This document shows, piece by piece, positions 6,813 to 14,847 of a stretch of DNA of 18,151 nucleotides. The stretch's first letter is position 1. The number at the start of each line of letters is the position of its first letter. The position numbers and the translations under genes were made by a program. A model generated the notes under the pieces. It saw only the letters and a program-made list of their open reading frames with translations, was not told where the DNA came from and did no database searches. The stretch lies in contig CAZSMR010000025.1 in NCBI GenBank assembly GCA_964608185.1, positions 1 to 18,151 on the forward strand, read 5' to 3'. This DNA is from Porticoccus sp964608185 (GTDB taxonomy: Bacteria; Pseudomonadota; Gammaproteobacteria; Pseudomonadales; Porticoccaceae).

Positions 6813-7829
6813 TCACTTATTTGTGAACTCTACATCTGAATTCTGTTCAGCAAGCATCATCGTTTTTAATCCTTCTTCAACTGGCTGTCCATTAAACATA
6901 GTTTCATATAACGCAGATGCAATCGGCATATAAACTTGTAATCTCTCAGCCTCTCCTTTAATCATCCGAACTGTATTTATTCCTTCTGCCACATGGCCAA
7001 CTTTTTCTATTGCCTGAGCAACAGTATCTCCTTGACCTAAAGCTAAACCAACCTGAAAATTCCTACTTAAAGGAGAGGTGCACGTTACAAAAAGATCTCC
7101 AACTCCACTCAAACCCAAAAAAGTCATAGGATTAGCCCCGAGACGTGCAGAAAAGCGACTCATTTCTGCTAAGCTTCTAGTTATAAGTAAGCTAACTGTA
7201 TTCTGTCCCATATTCATAGCAGCAGAAATTCCTGCTGCTATGGCATATATATTTTTAAGTGCTCCAGCAATCTCAACACCAAATCTATCTGAATTAGCAT
7301 AAACTCTGAAATATCGTGAGCTTAGCAGACTCTGTATATCACAACACACTTGAGAATTCTTAGAGGCTATGACAGTAGCTGTTATTTCTTTAGCCACAAT
7401 TTCCATCGCTAGGTTGGGACCGCTCATCACTCCGATCTGAGCTTGAGGTAGCTCCTCTTCTAGCACCTCACTCATCAATTTAAATGTTTTTTCTTCAATG
7501 CCTTTTGCTGTACTGATGACTCGTGTACCTTTACTTATATACTCTTTAGTCTCGCTAGCTAATCCCCTAAAAGCTTTACTAGGAACAGAAAAGAAAACAA
7601 CTCCAGCATCTTCTAATGAGGCTTCAAGATTAGCAGAAAAAATTATTCTAGGATCAAGCGAAAAGCCTGGAAGATATTTTGGGTTTTCATGAGACTCTGA
7701 GCACTCTTTGGCTGCTTCATCACATCTCATCCATAAAACAACATCATGACCATTTTCTGCAATCACGTTGGCTAAGGCAGTTCCGAAACTTCCTCCACCC
7801 AAAACTACTACCTTAAGAAGCGAGACCAT
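6813..7829 (-). CDS. gpsA: NAD(P)H-dependent glycerol-3-phosphate dehydrogenase
   Basis: Reduces dihydroxyacetone phosphate to sn-glycerol-3-phosphate, the backbone for phospholipid synthesis, in the cytosol. It has 338 residues (E. coli 339). The N-terminal Rossmann motif VVLGGGSFGTALA spans residues 8-20. Active-site lysines are seen as K109 (STAKGIE) and K192 (GALKNIYAIAAG). The blocks SGPNLAMEI and GLSGVGDLFVTCTSPLSRNFQVG are also intact. A modest GGAA signal precedes the ATG. The gene starts 53 bp after the htpG stop, with an 8-bp inverted repeat in between, so it may be read from htpG or from a local promoter (TATAAT on the minus strand with a poor -35). Confidence 0.96.
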   Translation of the reverse strand: MVSLLKVVVLGGGSFGTALANVIAENGHDVVLWMRCDEAAKECSESHENPKYLPGFSLDPRIIFSANLEASLEDAGVVFFSVPSKAFRGLASETKEYISKGTRVISTAKGIEEKTFKLMSEVLEEELPQAQIGVMSGPNLAMEIVAKEITATVIASKNSQVCCDIQSLLSSRYFRVYANSDRFGVEIAGALKNIYAIAAGISAAMNMGQNTVSLLITRSLAEMSRFSARLGANPMTFLGLSGVGDLFVTCTSPLSRNFQVGLALGQGDTVAQAIEKVGHVAEGINTVRMIKGEAERLQVYMPIASALYETMFNGQPVEEGLKTMMLAEQNSDVEFTNK

Positions 7830-7856
7830 AGATTAATTCCAATGTTATTTGTAGAA

Positions 7857-7888
7857 TTATAGCTCCACTTATTGAACTATAGCTATAA
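7857..7888. repeat. Inverted repeat between htpG and gpsA
   Basis: TTATAGCT (7857-7864) and AGCTATAA (7881-7888) are perfect 8-bp complements separated by 16 bp. One arm covers the htpG stop codon. No T run follows on the minus strand, so it is not a good intrinsic terminator. It could be an mRNA stem-loop that protects or separates the htpG message. Confidence 0.35.
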
Positions 7889-9853
7889 ATCAGAATTTTT
7901 TTCGAATAGTAACTGATTAAGTCTTTTTACAAATAAAGATGGATTGTCCAATTGCTGTCCAGCAGAAAGCGTTGCTTGGTCATAAAGAAGTTCAGTTAAC
8001 TCACTAAATTTTTTATCATCAGAGGTCTTGTTTAAAAGCACGACTAAGGAATGATTAAGGTTTATCTCAAGTCCAGGCAAGTCTTCTGGTACCTCCTGCC
8101 CAGCTGATGACATCATTTTTTTCATTTGAGGACTCAAAGAATGCTCAGCATAAACTAAACATGCCGGGGAACTAGTCAAGCGCACAGTTTCTGTAACACT
8201 TTCTACTCTTGCAGCTAAATTAGTTTTGATCTTCTCTAAAATTTTAGGTGGTTCGACGTTATCTTTCTTATCTTTCTTATCTTTCTTATCTTTCTTATCG
8301 GAAGCACTAAAAATAGAATCATCTAACTGACCTTTTGTTATATCTTGCAGCGTTTTACCGTCAAATTGGAATAAATGTGACAAAGTCCACTCGTCCAACC
8401 TGTCAGTTAAAAGTAGAACCTCAACATCTTTCTGTAGAAAAATCTCAAGATAAGTACTGTTACGAGCCGCATTTAAACTATCTGCAACAAGGTAGTAAAT
8501 CTTATCTTGGCCTTCCTTCATACGGGAAATATAATCAGCAAATGCTACTGTTTGCTCCGAACCGTCAGTTTTAGTTGATGTATACTTAAATAAACTTGCA
8601 ATACGCTCGCGATTAGCAAAGTCTTCTGCAGGACCCTCTTTTAAAACACTACCAAATATATACCAAAAGCTCATATATTGCTCAGGCGTATCTTTTGACA
8701 TTTTTTCTAGCATATCTAAGACTCTCTTGGTCAAAGCAGCACGCATAGAATCAACGTCTGAATTACCTTGTAATATTTCGCGAGAAATATTTAAGGGAAG
8801 ATCACCTGAGTCTAAAACACCCTTAACAAACCTTAAGTACTTTGGTAAAAATTGGGAAGCGTCGTCCATTACAAAGGTACGCTGAATATATAGCTTCAAG
8901 CCTCTTGCGGCCTCGTAGTTATGCAGGTCAAACGGAGCACTTGATGGAATATAAAGCAAACTAGTGTAATCAAACTTACCTTCCACACGATTATGGCTCC
9001 ATAACAAAGGGTCTAGAACATCATGTGATAGATATTTATAGAATTCTTTGTACTCATCATCTTTTATATCACTTTTATTCCGAGTCCAAAGAGCTGTTGC
9101 TGCATTAATCGTTTGGTACTCATCAATATCTGTTTTCTTTGTTTTCTTTGTTTTCTTTGTTTTCTTTGTTTCATCTTCGTCATTCATACCTTTATCTTCT
9201 TTTGACGTTTCAGATAAAGATTTTTTAATTTCAATAGGTACAGCTATGTGGTCAGAATATTTTTTAATCGTGCTACGAATTCTTAAGTCTGCAGAAAACT
9301 CTATTTCTTCTTCTTTTAGAAAAAGGGTAATGGATGTACCTCTATCAAGTTTTTTTATATTTTCTATAGAGTACTCAGCGTCTCCTTGGCAGCTCCAGCG
9401 AACAGCCTTACCTGCTTTCAAGCCAGCTTTTCTGGTTTCAACAACAACTTTATCTGCGACAATGAATGCAGAATAAAATCCAACTCCAAATTGGCCTATC
9501 AGATGTGAATCTTTCTTCTGATCACCACTTAAATTCTCTAGAAATTGCGCTGTTCCTGATTTTGCTATTGTCCCAAGATTATCAATTACATCTTCACGCG
9601 ACATGCCTATACCGTTATCTTCGATGGTAATAGTCCCTGCTTCACTATCAGCGCTAATACGGACTCTCAAATTTGGCGAGTCCTCATACAACGTAGAATC
9701 CGAAAGAGCCTCAAAACGAAGCTTATCAACAGCGTCCGATGCATTCGAAATCAACTCTCTCAAAAAAATCTCTTTGTTACTGTAAAGAGAATGGATCATT
9801 AGATGTAGAAGCTGTTTAGCTTCTGTTTGAAAACCACGAGTTTCGACAGCCAT
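7883..9853 (-). CDS. htpG: Chaperone protein HtpG (bacterial Hsp90)
   Basis: ATP-dependent dimeric cytosolic chaperone. The N-terminal GHKL ATPase domain shows E34 (FLRELISNASDA), D79 and G84 (IEDNGIGM), and the lid GQFGVGFYSAF. The middle domain has ALWTRNKSDI and the catalytic-arginine loop LNISREILQ (R358). A C-terminal dimerisation domain follows. It has 656 residues against 624 in E. coli. The extra length is largely two lysine-rich repeats: (KKT)4 at about 230-241, in the linker between N-terminal and middle domains, and (DKK)4 at about 519-530, in the linker to the C-terminal domain. A loosely placed AAGGA is 12 bases before the ATG. A sigma-32-type promoter lies about 60 bp upstream. 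Confidence 0.97.
   Translation of the reverse strand: MAVETRGFQTEAKQLLHLMIHSLYSNKEIFLRELISNASDAVDKLRFEALSDSTLYEDSPNLRVRISADSEAGTITIEDNGIGMSREDVIDNLGTIAKSGTAQFLENLSGDQKKDSHLIGQFGVGFYSAFIVADKVVVETRKAGLKAGKAVRWSCQGDAEYSIENIKKLDRGTSITLFLKEEEIEFSADLRIRSTIKKYSDHIAVPIEIKKSLSETSKEDKGMNDEDETKKTKKTKKTKKTDIDEYQTINAATALWTRNKSDIKDDEYKEFYKYLSHDVLDPLLWSHNRVEGKFDYTSLLYIPSSAPFDLHNYEAARGLKLYIQRTFVMDDASQFLPKYLRFVKGVLDSGDLPLNISREILQGNSDVDSMRAALTKRVLDMLEKMSKDTPEQYMSFWYIFGSVLKEGPAEDFANRERIASLFKYTSTKTDGSEQTVAFADYISRMKEGQDKIYYLVADSLNAARNSTYLEIFLQKDVEVLLLTDRLDEWTLSHLFQFDGKTLQDITKGQLDDSIFSASDKKDKKDKKDKKDNVEPPKILEKIKTNLAARVESVTETVRLTSSPACLVYAEHSLSPQMKKMMSSAGQEVPEDLPGLEINLNHSLVVLLNKTSDDKKFSELTELLYDQATLSAGQQLDNPSLFVKRLNQLLFEKNSDL
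8259..8299. repeat. 9-bp tandem repeat in htpG encoding (DKK)4
   Basis: Four perfect copies of TTATCTTTC (8259-8294) plus a five-base partial copy. Because the unit is nine bases, gain or loss of a copy would keep the reading frame and change only the length of the linker before the C-terminal dimerisation domain. Confidence 0.9.
9132..9171. repeat. 9-bp tandem repeat in htpG encoding (KKT)4
   Basis: Four perfect copies of GTTTTCTTT (9132-9167) plus GTTT. On the coding strand these read as repeated Lys-Lys-Thr in the charged linker between the ATPase and middle domains. The unit differs from the one at 8259-8299, so the two arrays arose separately. Confidence 0.9.
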
Positions 9854-9912
9854 AGTGATAAAATTTCCTTATAAAGTATTTTAAATTCTTTTTATTAAAT
9901 TTGTGTCTTATA

Positions 9913-9941
9913 AAATGGGGTCTATAAATAAAAAAACAACC
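9913..9941 (-). promoter_or_regulatory. Sigma-32 (heat-shock) type promoter for htpG
   Basis: On the minus strand CCCCATTT (9920 down to 9913) matches the sigma-32 -10 consensus CCCCATnT exactly. Thirteen bases upstream is GTTGTTT (9940 down to 9934), which keeps the TTG core of the CTTGAAA -35. The start would fall near 9905, about 50 bases before the htpG ATG. htpG is a standard RpoH regulon member. A second, sigma-70-like candidate (TTGTCA at 9981 down to 9976, then GCTAAT after 16 bases) overlaps the sucD terminator tail and could give basal expression. Confidence 0.65.
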
Positions 9942-9979
9942 GTAGCACCATTTATTAGCAAGCCTATTTAGTGATTGAC

Positions 9980-10007
9980 AAAAAAAACGACCCATCGATA
10001 TGAGTCG
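9980..10007 (-). terminator. Rho-independent terminator after sucD
   Basis: On the minus strand CGACTCAT, an ATCG loop and ATGGGTCG form an eight-bp stem (one G-T wobble) followed by eight T residues (9987 down to 9980). It lies about 23 bases after the sucD stop and closes the sdh-suc operon, separating it from htpG. Confidence 0.9.
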
Positions 10008-10029
10008 ATTATTTATTTATCCTTAACTA

Positions 10030-10902
10030 TTACCAGCCAGTCATATCCTGAAGACCTTTGCCTATGTCTGCGAGACTTCGAACTGTTTTAACCCCAGCAT
10101 CTTCAAGCGCTAAAAATTTTTCGTCAGCAGTTCCTTTTCCTCCAGAAATAATAGCTCCAGCATGACCCATACGTTTTCCTACTGGAGCAGTTACTCCAGC
10201 AATATATGAAACTACGGGCTTAGAAACTGCATTTTTAATGAAAGCAGCAGCCTCTTCTTCTGCAGTTCCGCCAATCTCACCGATCATTACTATAGCCTCA
10301 GTAGCTGGATCCTCCTCAAACAAAGAGAGTATATCTATAAAATTAGACCCAGGTATTGGGTCTCCCCCAATACCAACGCATGTGGACTGACCAAAGCCAT
10401 AATCAGTAGTTTGTTTAACTGCCTCATAAGTAAGAGTGCCAGAGCGAGAAACAATTCCTACTTTACCAGGAAGATGTATGCTACCTGGCATTATGCCTAT
10501 TTTACATTCTCCAGGAGTAATCACCCCTGGGCAATTTGGGCCAATTAATTTGACGCCAAGCTCATCACATCGAACCTTGCAAATAAGCATATCTAATGTC
10601 GGGATGCCCTCTGTAATACAAACAATAAGCTTAATTCCAGAGTTTGCAGCCTCTATGATAGAGTCTTTACAAAAAGGGGCTGGAACATAAATAACAGTTG
10701 CCTCAGCACCAGTTTCAATAACAGCCTCACAAACAGTATCAAAAACTGGCAGGCCTAAGTGTATTGCTCCACCTTTTCCGGGTGTTACACCACCAACCAT
10801 TTTAGTCCCATACTCAATTGCTTGTTTCGAATGAAAAGTACCTTGGCCACCAGTAAAACCTTGACAAATAACCTTAGTATTCTTGTTGATTAAAATAGCC
10901 AT
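10030..10902 (-). CDS. sucD: Succinyl-CoA synthetase alpha subunit
   Basis: Alpha subunit of succinyl-CoA ligase, which makes ATP (or GTP) from succinyl-CoA in the TCA cycle. It has 290 residues, the usual length. The CoA-binding N-terminus GFTGGQGTFHSKQAIEYG (15-32) and VGGVTPGKGG are intact. The phosphorylated histidine is H247 in RMGHAGAIISGG. The ATG lies two bases after the sucC stop, and its Shine-Dalgarno (GGGGGAG) is inside the last sucC codons, so the two subunits should be translationally coupled. It is the last gene of the operon and is followed by a strong terminator. Confidence 0.98.
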   Translation of the reverse strand: MAILINKNTKVICQGFTGGQGTFHSKQAIEYGTKMVGGVTPGKGGAIHLGLPVFDTVCEAVIETGAEATVIYVPAPFCKDSIIEAANSGIKLIVCITEGIPTLDMLICKVRCDELGVKLIGPNCPGVITPGECKIGIMPGSIHLPGKVGIVSRSGTLTYEAVKQTTDYGFGQSTCVGIGGDPIPGSNFIDILSLFEEDPATEAIVMIGEIGGTAEEEAAAFIKNAVSKPVVSYIAGVTAPVGKRMGHAGAIISGGKGTADEKFLALEDAGVKTVRSLADIGKGLQDMTGW

Positions 10903-10904
10903 GA

Positions 10905-12074
10905 CTATGCTCCCCCTGCTGCTGCTTCTACTACTTTATTTGCTGCATCAGTTAAACTGGTAGAAGCGATAATATTTAAGCCGCTATCTGCTAGAATTTG
11001 CGAACCAAGCTCTGCATTATTTCCCTCAAGCCGAACAATAACCGGAACCTTGACTCCTACTTCTTCTATAGCACCTATAACACCTTCAGCAATCAGATCA
11101 CAGCGGACTATGCCGCCGAATATATTTATGAATACTGCACTTACCTTCTCATCAGACAGAATGATCTTAAAGGCTTCAATAACACGCTCTTTAGTTGCAC
11201 CTCCACCAACATCTAGAAAATTTGCCGGCTCCCCGCCATTTAATTTAACAATATCCATTGTAGCCATCGCTAAACCGGCACCATTGACCATACAACCTAT
11301 ATTTCCATCTAAGGCAACATAGTTTAATTCCCATTGCGTAGCTTGGGCTTCTCTAGGGTCATCTTGAGAAGGATCGTGCATGTCACGTAACTTTGATTGG
11401 CGGTACATTGCATTACTGTCAATATTTATTTTGCCATCTAAGCAGTGGAGATTACCCTGTGTATTGATTATGAGCGGATTAATCTCTAGCAAAGCTAAAT
11501 CAAAATCTTGAAATAGCTTTGCTAGACCTAAAAATAACTTAGTAAATTGTTTTATTTGATTAGGATTAAAACCTAACTTAAACCCAAGATCTCGAGCCTG
11601 ATAGGGTTGAGCTCCAACTAATGGATCAATACTTGCCTTGAGTATTTTATGAGGAGTCTTTTCAGCAACTTTTTCTATCTCTACGCCGCCCTCTGTAGAT
11701 GCCATAAAAACAATACGGCGAGTTGATCGATCAATCACAGCACCTAAGTATAATTCTTGCTCAATATCACTACATTCCTCTACTAAAATTCGACTTACTG
11801 GTTGGCCGGAGTCGTCTGTTTGGTATGTAACTAAACGATTACCTAGCCATTTGCGAGAAAACTCTTCAATTTCAGCTTTCGAGTTTACTAATTTAACTCC
11901 TCCAGCCTTTCCCCTACCACCAGCATGTACTTGTGCTTTCACAACCCAGCGATCACCACCAATTATATCAGCAGCTGATATTGCCTCAGCTATTGTTTCG
12001 GCTGCTATACCTTTAGAAACAGGTAGTCCATATTCAGCGAAAAGCTGTTTTGCTTGATACTCATGAAGATTCAT
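10905..12074 (-). CDS. sucC: Succinyl-CoA synthetase beta subunit
   Basis: ATP-grasp beta subunit that carries nucleotide and succinate binding. The 389 residues match the family (E. coli 388). Visible features: MNLHEYQAKQLF start, the KAQVHAGGRGKAGGVK loop (46-61), metal ligands E198/N199 in LLEINPL, D213 in LDGKINIDSNAMYR, and the succinate-binding NGAGLAMATMD loop (264-274) followed by NFLDVGGGA. AGGAA precedes the ATG by about seven bases. It lies 44 bp after lpd and directly before sucD. Confidence 0.98.
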   Translation of the reverse strand: MNLHEYQAKQLFAEYGLPVSKGIAAETIAEAISAADIIGGDRWVVKAQVHAGGRGKAGGVKLVNSKAEIEEFSRKWLGNRLVTYQTDDSGQPVSRILVEECSDIEQELYLGAVIDRSTRRIVFMASTEGGVEIEKVAEKTPHKILKASIDPLVGAQPYQARDLGFKLGFNPNQIKQFTKLFLGLAKLFQDFDLALLEINPLIINTQGNLHCLDGKINIDSNAMYRQSKLRDMHDPSQDDPREAQATQWELNYVALDGNIGCMVNGAGLAMATMDIVKLNGGEPANFLDVGGGATKERVIEAFKIILSDEKVSAVFINIFGGIVRCDLIAEGVIGAIEEVGVKVPVIVRLEGNNAELGSQILADSGLNIIASTSLTDAANKVVEAAAGGA

Positions 12075-12118
12075 AGAACTTTCCTATTATAAGATTTAAA
12101 TACCAGACAAACAGATAG

Positions 12119-13561
12119 CTATTTTCGTTTTTTCTTATTGGGCATATGTATTGCGTGCCCATTAACAGCAAGTGCTGCTTCATGAACGGTTTCAGATAAG
12201 GTTGGATGAGCAAAAACAGTCATTGCAATATCTTCTGCGCTCGAACCGAACTCCATTGCAATAGCAATTTGTTGGACAAGATCTGCAGCGCTTGGACCTA
12301 CAATATGACAACCTAAAATTCTGTCAGTTTTGGCATCAGCAATTAGTTTTACTAAACCTTCTGTATCATTAGCAGCCATTGCTCGACCACTTGCTGCAAA
12401 AGGGAAAACCCCCACATTATATTCATCTCCAGCTTGCTTAAGCTGCTCTTCTGTTCTTCCAACAGCTGCAACCTCAGGGTGAGTATAAATAACATTAGGT
12501 ATGATATCGTAATTTATCTGTGTTTTTTGACCTGCAATACGCTCAGCAACCATTACACCCTCTTCTGAGCCTTTATGTGCCAACATTGGACCCCTTACAA
12601 CATCTCCAATAGCCCATATACCGGGTGCTGTAGTTTCGCACTGGTCATTGACAAATATGCGACCTCTTTCGTCAAGATTAACGCCACTATCGGCTGCTAA
12701 TAAATCCTGTGTATAGGGAGCCCTTCCGACACAAACGATTAGCTTATCAAAAATTTCTGAGGTTTCCTGACCTGCACTATCTTTGTAAGTCACAGTAATT
12801 TCTTTGCCTTTGACTTTTGTTCCTGTCACGCGCGAGTTAAGACGTATATCCATGCCCTGTTTAATAAATATTTTTTTTGTTTCTTTGGCTATCTGCTGAT
12901 CAATGATAGAAAGGAATTCATCCATAGCTTCAATTAATACAACTTTACTTCCTAATCTGTTCCAAACACTTCCCAGCTCAAGACCAATAACACCAGATCC
13001 GATAATTCCCAATCTTTTGGGCGTCTTTATGATTTCAAGAGCACCGCTGGAATCAACTATACTAGTTCCATTAACTTTTGCTACTGGAATGTCAATCGGC
13101 TTAGAGCCGGTAGCAATAACAACGTTATCAGCTGTAAGGATCTGCAAATCGCCATCATGCGTAATATACTCAACTTTTCGTGAAGCAAGTAACTTAGCTG
13201 TACCGAATAACGAATCAACACCGTTCACTTTAAACAAGCCAGCGATACCATCTGTAAGTTGGTTGATAATTTTATTTTTTCTGTTGACCATAGCCTTAAG
13301 ATCTATGGACACATCACCAGTAGTAATGCCATGGACATCTAGCTGATTTTTAGCCTCGTAGTATTTATACGAGCTATCAAGGAGTGATTTTGAAGGAATA
13401 CAGCCTACATTCAGACATGTTCCACCATTAACTCCTTCTCCTTTAGAATTTCTCCATTTCTCTATACAAACCGTTTTTAGACCTAACTGTGCTGCTCTTA
13501 TAGCCGCTACATATCCGGCAGGCCCTGCTCCTATAACAATAACATCATACTTGTTAGACAT
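12119..13561 (-). CDS. lpdA: Dihydrolipoamide dehydrogenase (E3)
   Basis: FAD-dependent E3 that reoxidises the lipoyl arm of the 2-oxoglutarate dehydrogenase complex with NAD+. It has 480 residues. The FAD motif VIGAGPAGYVAA is at 9-20. The redox disulfide is C49/C54 in GGTCLNVGCIPSK. The NAD-binding GSGVIGLELGSVW is in the middle, and the catalytic dyad H452/E457 is in the C-terminal AHPTLSETVHE. The EKWRNSKGEGVNGGTC stretch and placement between sucB and sucC fit the Pseudomonas LpdG type that serves 2-oxoglutarate dehydrogenase. It may also serve pyruvate dehydrogenase or glycine cleavage, which cannot be judged here. The tail is strongly basic (KKKRK). Confidence 0.97.
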   Translation of the reverse strand: MSNKYDVIVIGAGPAGYVAAIRAAQLGLKTVCIEKWRNSKGEGVNGGTCLNVGCIPSKSLLDSSYKYYEAKNQLDVHGITTGDVSIDLKAMVNRKNKIINQLTDGIAGLFKVNGVDSLFGTAKLLASRKVEYITHDGDLQILTADNVVIATGSKPIDIPVAKVNGTSIVDSSGALEIIKTPKRLGIIGSGVIGLELGSVWNRLGSKVVLIEAMDEFLSIIDQQIAKETKKIFIKQGMDIRLNSRVTGTKVKGKEITVTYKDSAGQETSEIFDKLIVCVGRAPYTQDLLAADSGVNLDERGRIFVNDQCETTAPGIWAIGDVVRGPMLAHKGSEEGVMVAERIAGQKTQINYDIIPNVIYTHPEVAAVGRTEEQLKQAGDEYNVGVFPFAASGRAMAANDTEGLVKLIADAKTDRILGCHIVGPSAADLVQQIAIAMEFGSSAEDIAMTVFAHPTLSETVHEAALAVNGHAIHMPNKKKRK

Positions 13562-13592
13562 AATAATCTCTTGTATTACAATTATTTAAACT

Positions 13593-14810
13593 TTATATCT
13601 CAAGAAGAATCTTAGCTGGATTTTCTATCATTTCTTTGATGGATACTAAGAAACTTACTGCTTCTCGACCATCTATCAAGCGATGGTCATAAGACAAAGC
13701 CAGGTTCATCATTGGTCGAATGACAACAGATCCATTTTCGGCAACTGGTCTCTCTTTTATAGAATGCATACCTAAGATAGCAGCCTGTGGCGGATTCAAG
13801 ATAGGTGTTGACAATAAAGAGCCAAAAACTCCACCATTTGTGATAGTGAAGGTTCCACCTGTCATCTCTTCAATGGTGAGCTTTCCGTCTCGGGCCTTGC
13901 CTCCAAACTCTGCGATAGTTCGCTCAACGTCCGCAATACTCATATTATCTGTATTACGTAATACCGGTACAACTAGACCTTTGTCTGTAGAAACTGCAAC
14001 TCCGATATCTTGGTAGGCATGATAAACAACATCTGCTCCATCAATTGAAGCATTAACCGAAGGGAAGCGCTTTAACGCCTCTGTTGCTGCTCGTACAAAG
14101 AAGCCCATAAACCCAAGACGAGCTCCTGGGTGTATTTTTGAAAAATCTTCTTTAAATTCAGAGCGAAGGTTCATGACTCTATGCATATCAACTTCGTTAA
14201 AAGTAGTTAGCATTGCTGTTGTTTGTGTTACCTGGAGAAGTCTATCAGCTATTCGGGATCGCATTCTAGTCATCGGTACGCGTTTTTCTGTTCTCTCTCC
14301 AACGAGGGCGGGTTCAATCGAATTGTTAGTATTAGTATAATTATCAGATTTGGGAGCTATGCTGTTACTGGCAATAGTAGTGTTACTAGCGACATCTTCT
14401 TTGGTGATTCGACCGTCTTTTCCGCTACCAGATATATTTTGCAGATCTACACCCTGTTCGCTCGCTAGCTTTCTTGCTGAAGGGCTGGCAATTTTTTCTT
14501 TAAGGTCAGCCTCAGAAGCTACCTTATCAGCTTCTACTTCCACTGCTGGAGCAGAATCACTTACGACTCCTTCTTTTATTATAGCTATAATCTCATTGCT
14601 AAGTACCGTATCCCCTTCTTCTTTATGTGTTTTTTCTAAAATTCCATCGGCGGGAGCCACTACCTCTAAAACAACCTTATCTGTCTCTATATCAACCAAC
14701 AGATCATCCCTAGAAACTGTTTCGCCTGGCTTTTTATGCCATGTAGCGATACTACCCTCTTGAACCGACTCGGGAAATGTTGGTGCTTTTATTTCAATAC
14801 TCATGTTCAT
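13593..14810 (-). CDS. sucB: 2-oxoglutarate dehydrogenase E2, dihydrolipoyl succinyltransferase
   Basis: Core E2 of the 2-oxoglutarate dehydrogenase complex, moving the succinyl group from E1 to CoA. It has 405 residues. One lipoyl domain (about 4-79) carries the lipoylated lysine K45 in DIETDKVVLEV. A peripheral-subunit-binding domain follows at about 110-143 (SPSARKLASEQGVDL). The catalytic domain ends with H376 and D380 in SYDHRLIDGREAV. Two ATGs are possible: 14810 and 14804. The second (MSIEIKAPTFPES) aligns better with relatives, while AAGGA is four bases before the first and ten before the second. It lies 37 bp after sucA and 31 bp before lpd. Confidence 0.97.
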   Translation of the reverse strand: MNMSIEIKAPTFPESVQEGSIATWHKKPGETVSRDDLLVDIETDKVVLEVVAPADGILEKTHKEEGDTVLSNEIIAIIKEGVVSDSAPAVEVEADKVASEADLKEKIASPSARKLASEQGVDLQNISGSGKDGRITKEDVASNTTIASNSIAPKSDNYTNTNNSIEPALVGERTEKRVPMTRMRSRIADRLLQVTQTTAMLTTFNEVDMHRVMNLRSEFKEDFSKIHPGARLGFMGFFVRAATEALKRFPSVNASIDGADVVYHAYQDIGVAVSTDKGLVVPVLRNTDNMSIADVERTIAEFGGKARDGKLTIEEMTGGTFTITNGGVFGSLLSTPILNPPQAAILGMHSIKERPVAENGSVVIRPMMNLALSYDHRLIDGREAVSFLVSIKEMIENPAKILLEI

Positions 14811-14847
14811 CGCTTCCTTAATCTAAAATAGCACTACTTTTAACATT

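Noticed and set aside
8259..9171. Short repeats in htpG considered as CRISPR or mobile-element remnants
   Set aside because: They are 9-bp head-to-tail units with no spacers, inside an intact reading frame at linker positions.
9048..9476. 142-codon plus-strand frame opposite htpG
   Set aside because: It is antisense to conserved HtpG sequence. Its phenylalanine-valine repeat is merely the complement of the KKT tandem repeat.
9854..9912. RNA thermometer in the htpG leader
   Set aside because: I looked for a U-rich segment pairing with the AAGGA signal (fourU or ROSE type) and found no convincing stem.
12903..13346. 147-codon plus-strand frame opposite lpd
   Set aside because: Antisense to a fully conserved Lpd region including its NAD-binding motif. 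No Shine-Dalgarno and no family resemblance.
14350..14763. 137-codon plus-strand frame opposite sucB
   Set aside because: It is antisense to the lipoyl and linker region of SucB. The serine/threonine/alanine-rich composition is what the complement of that region would give.
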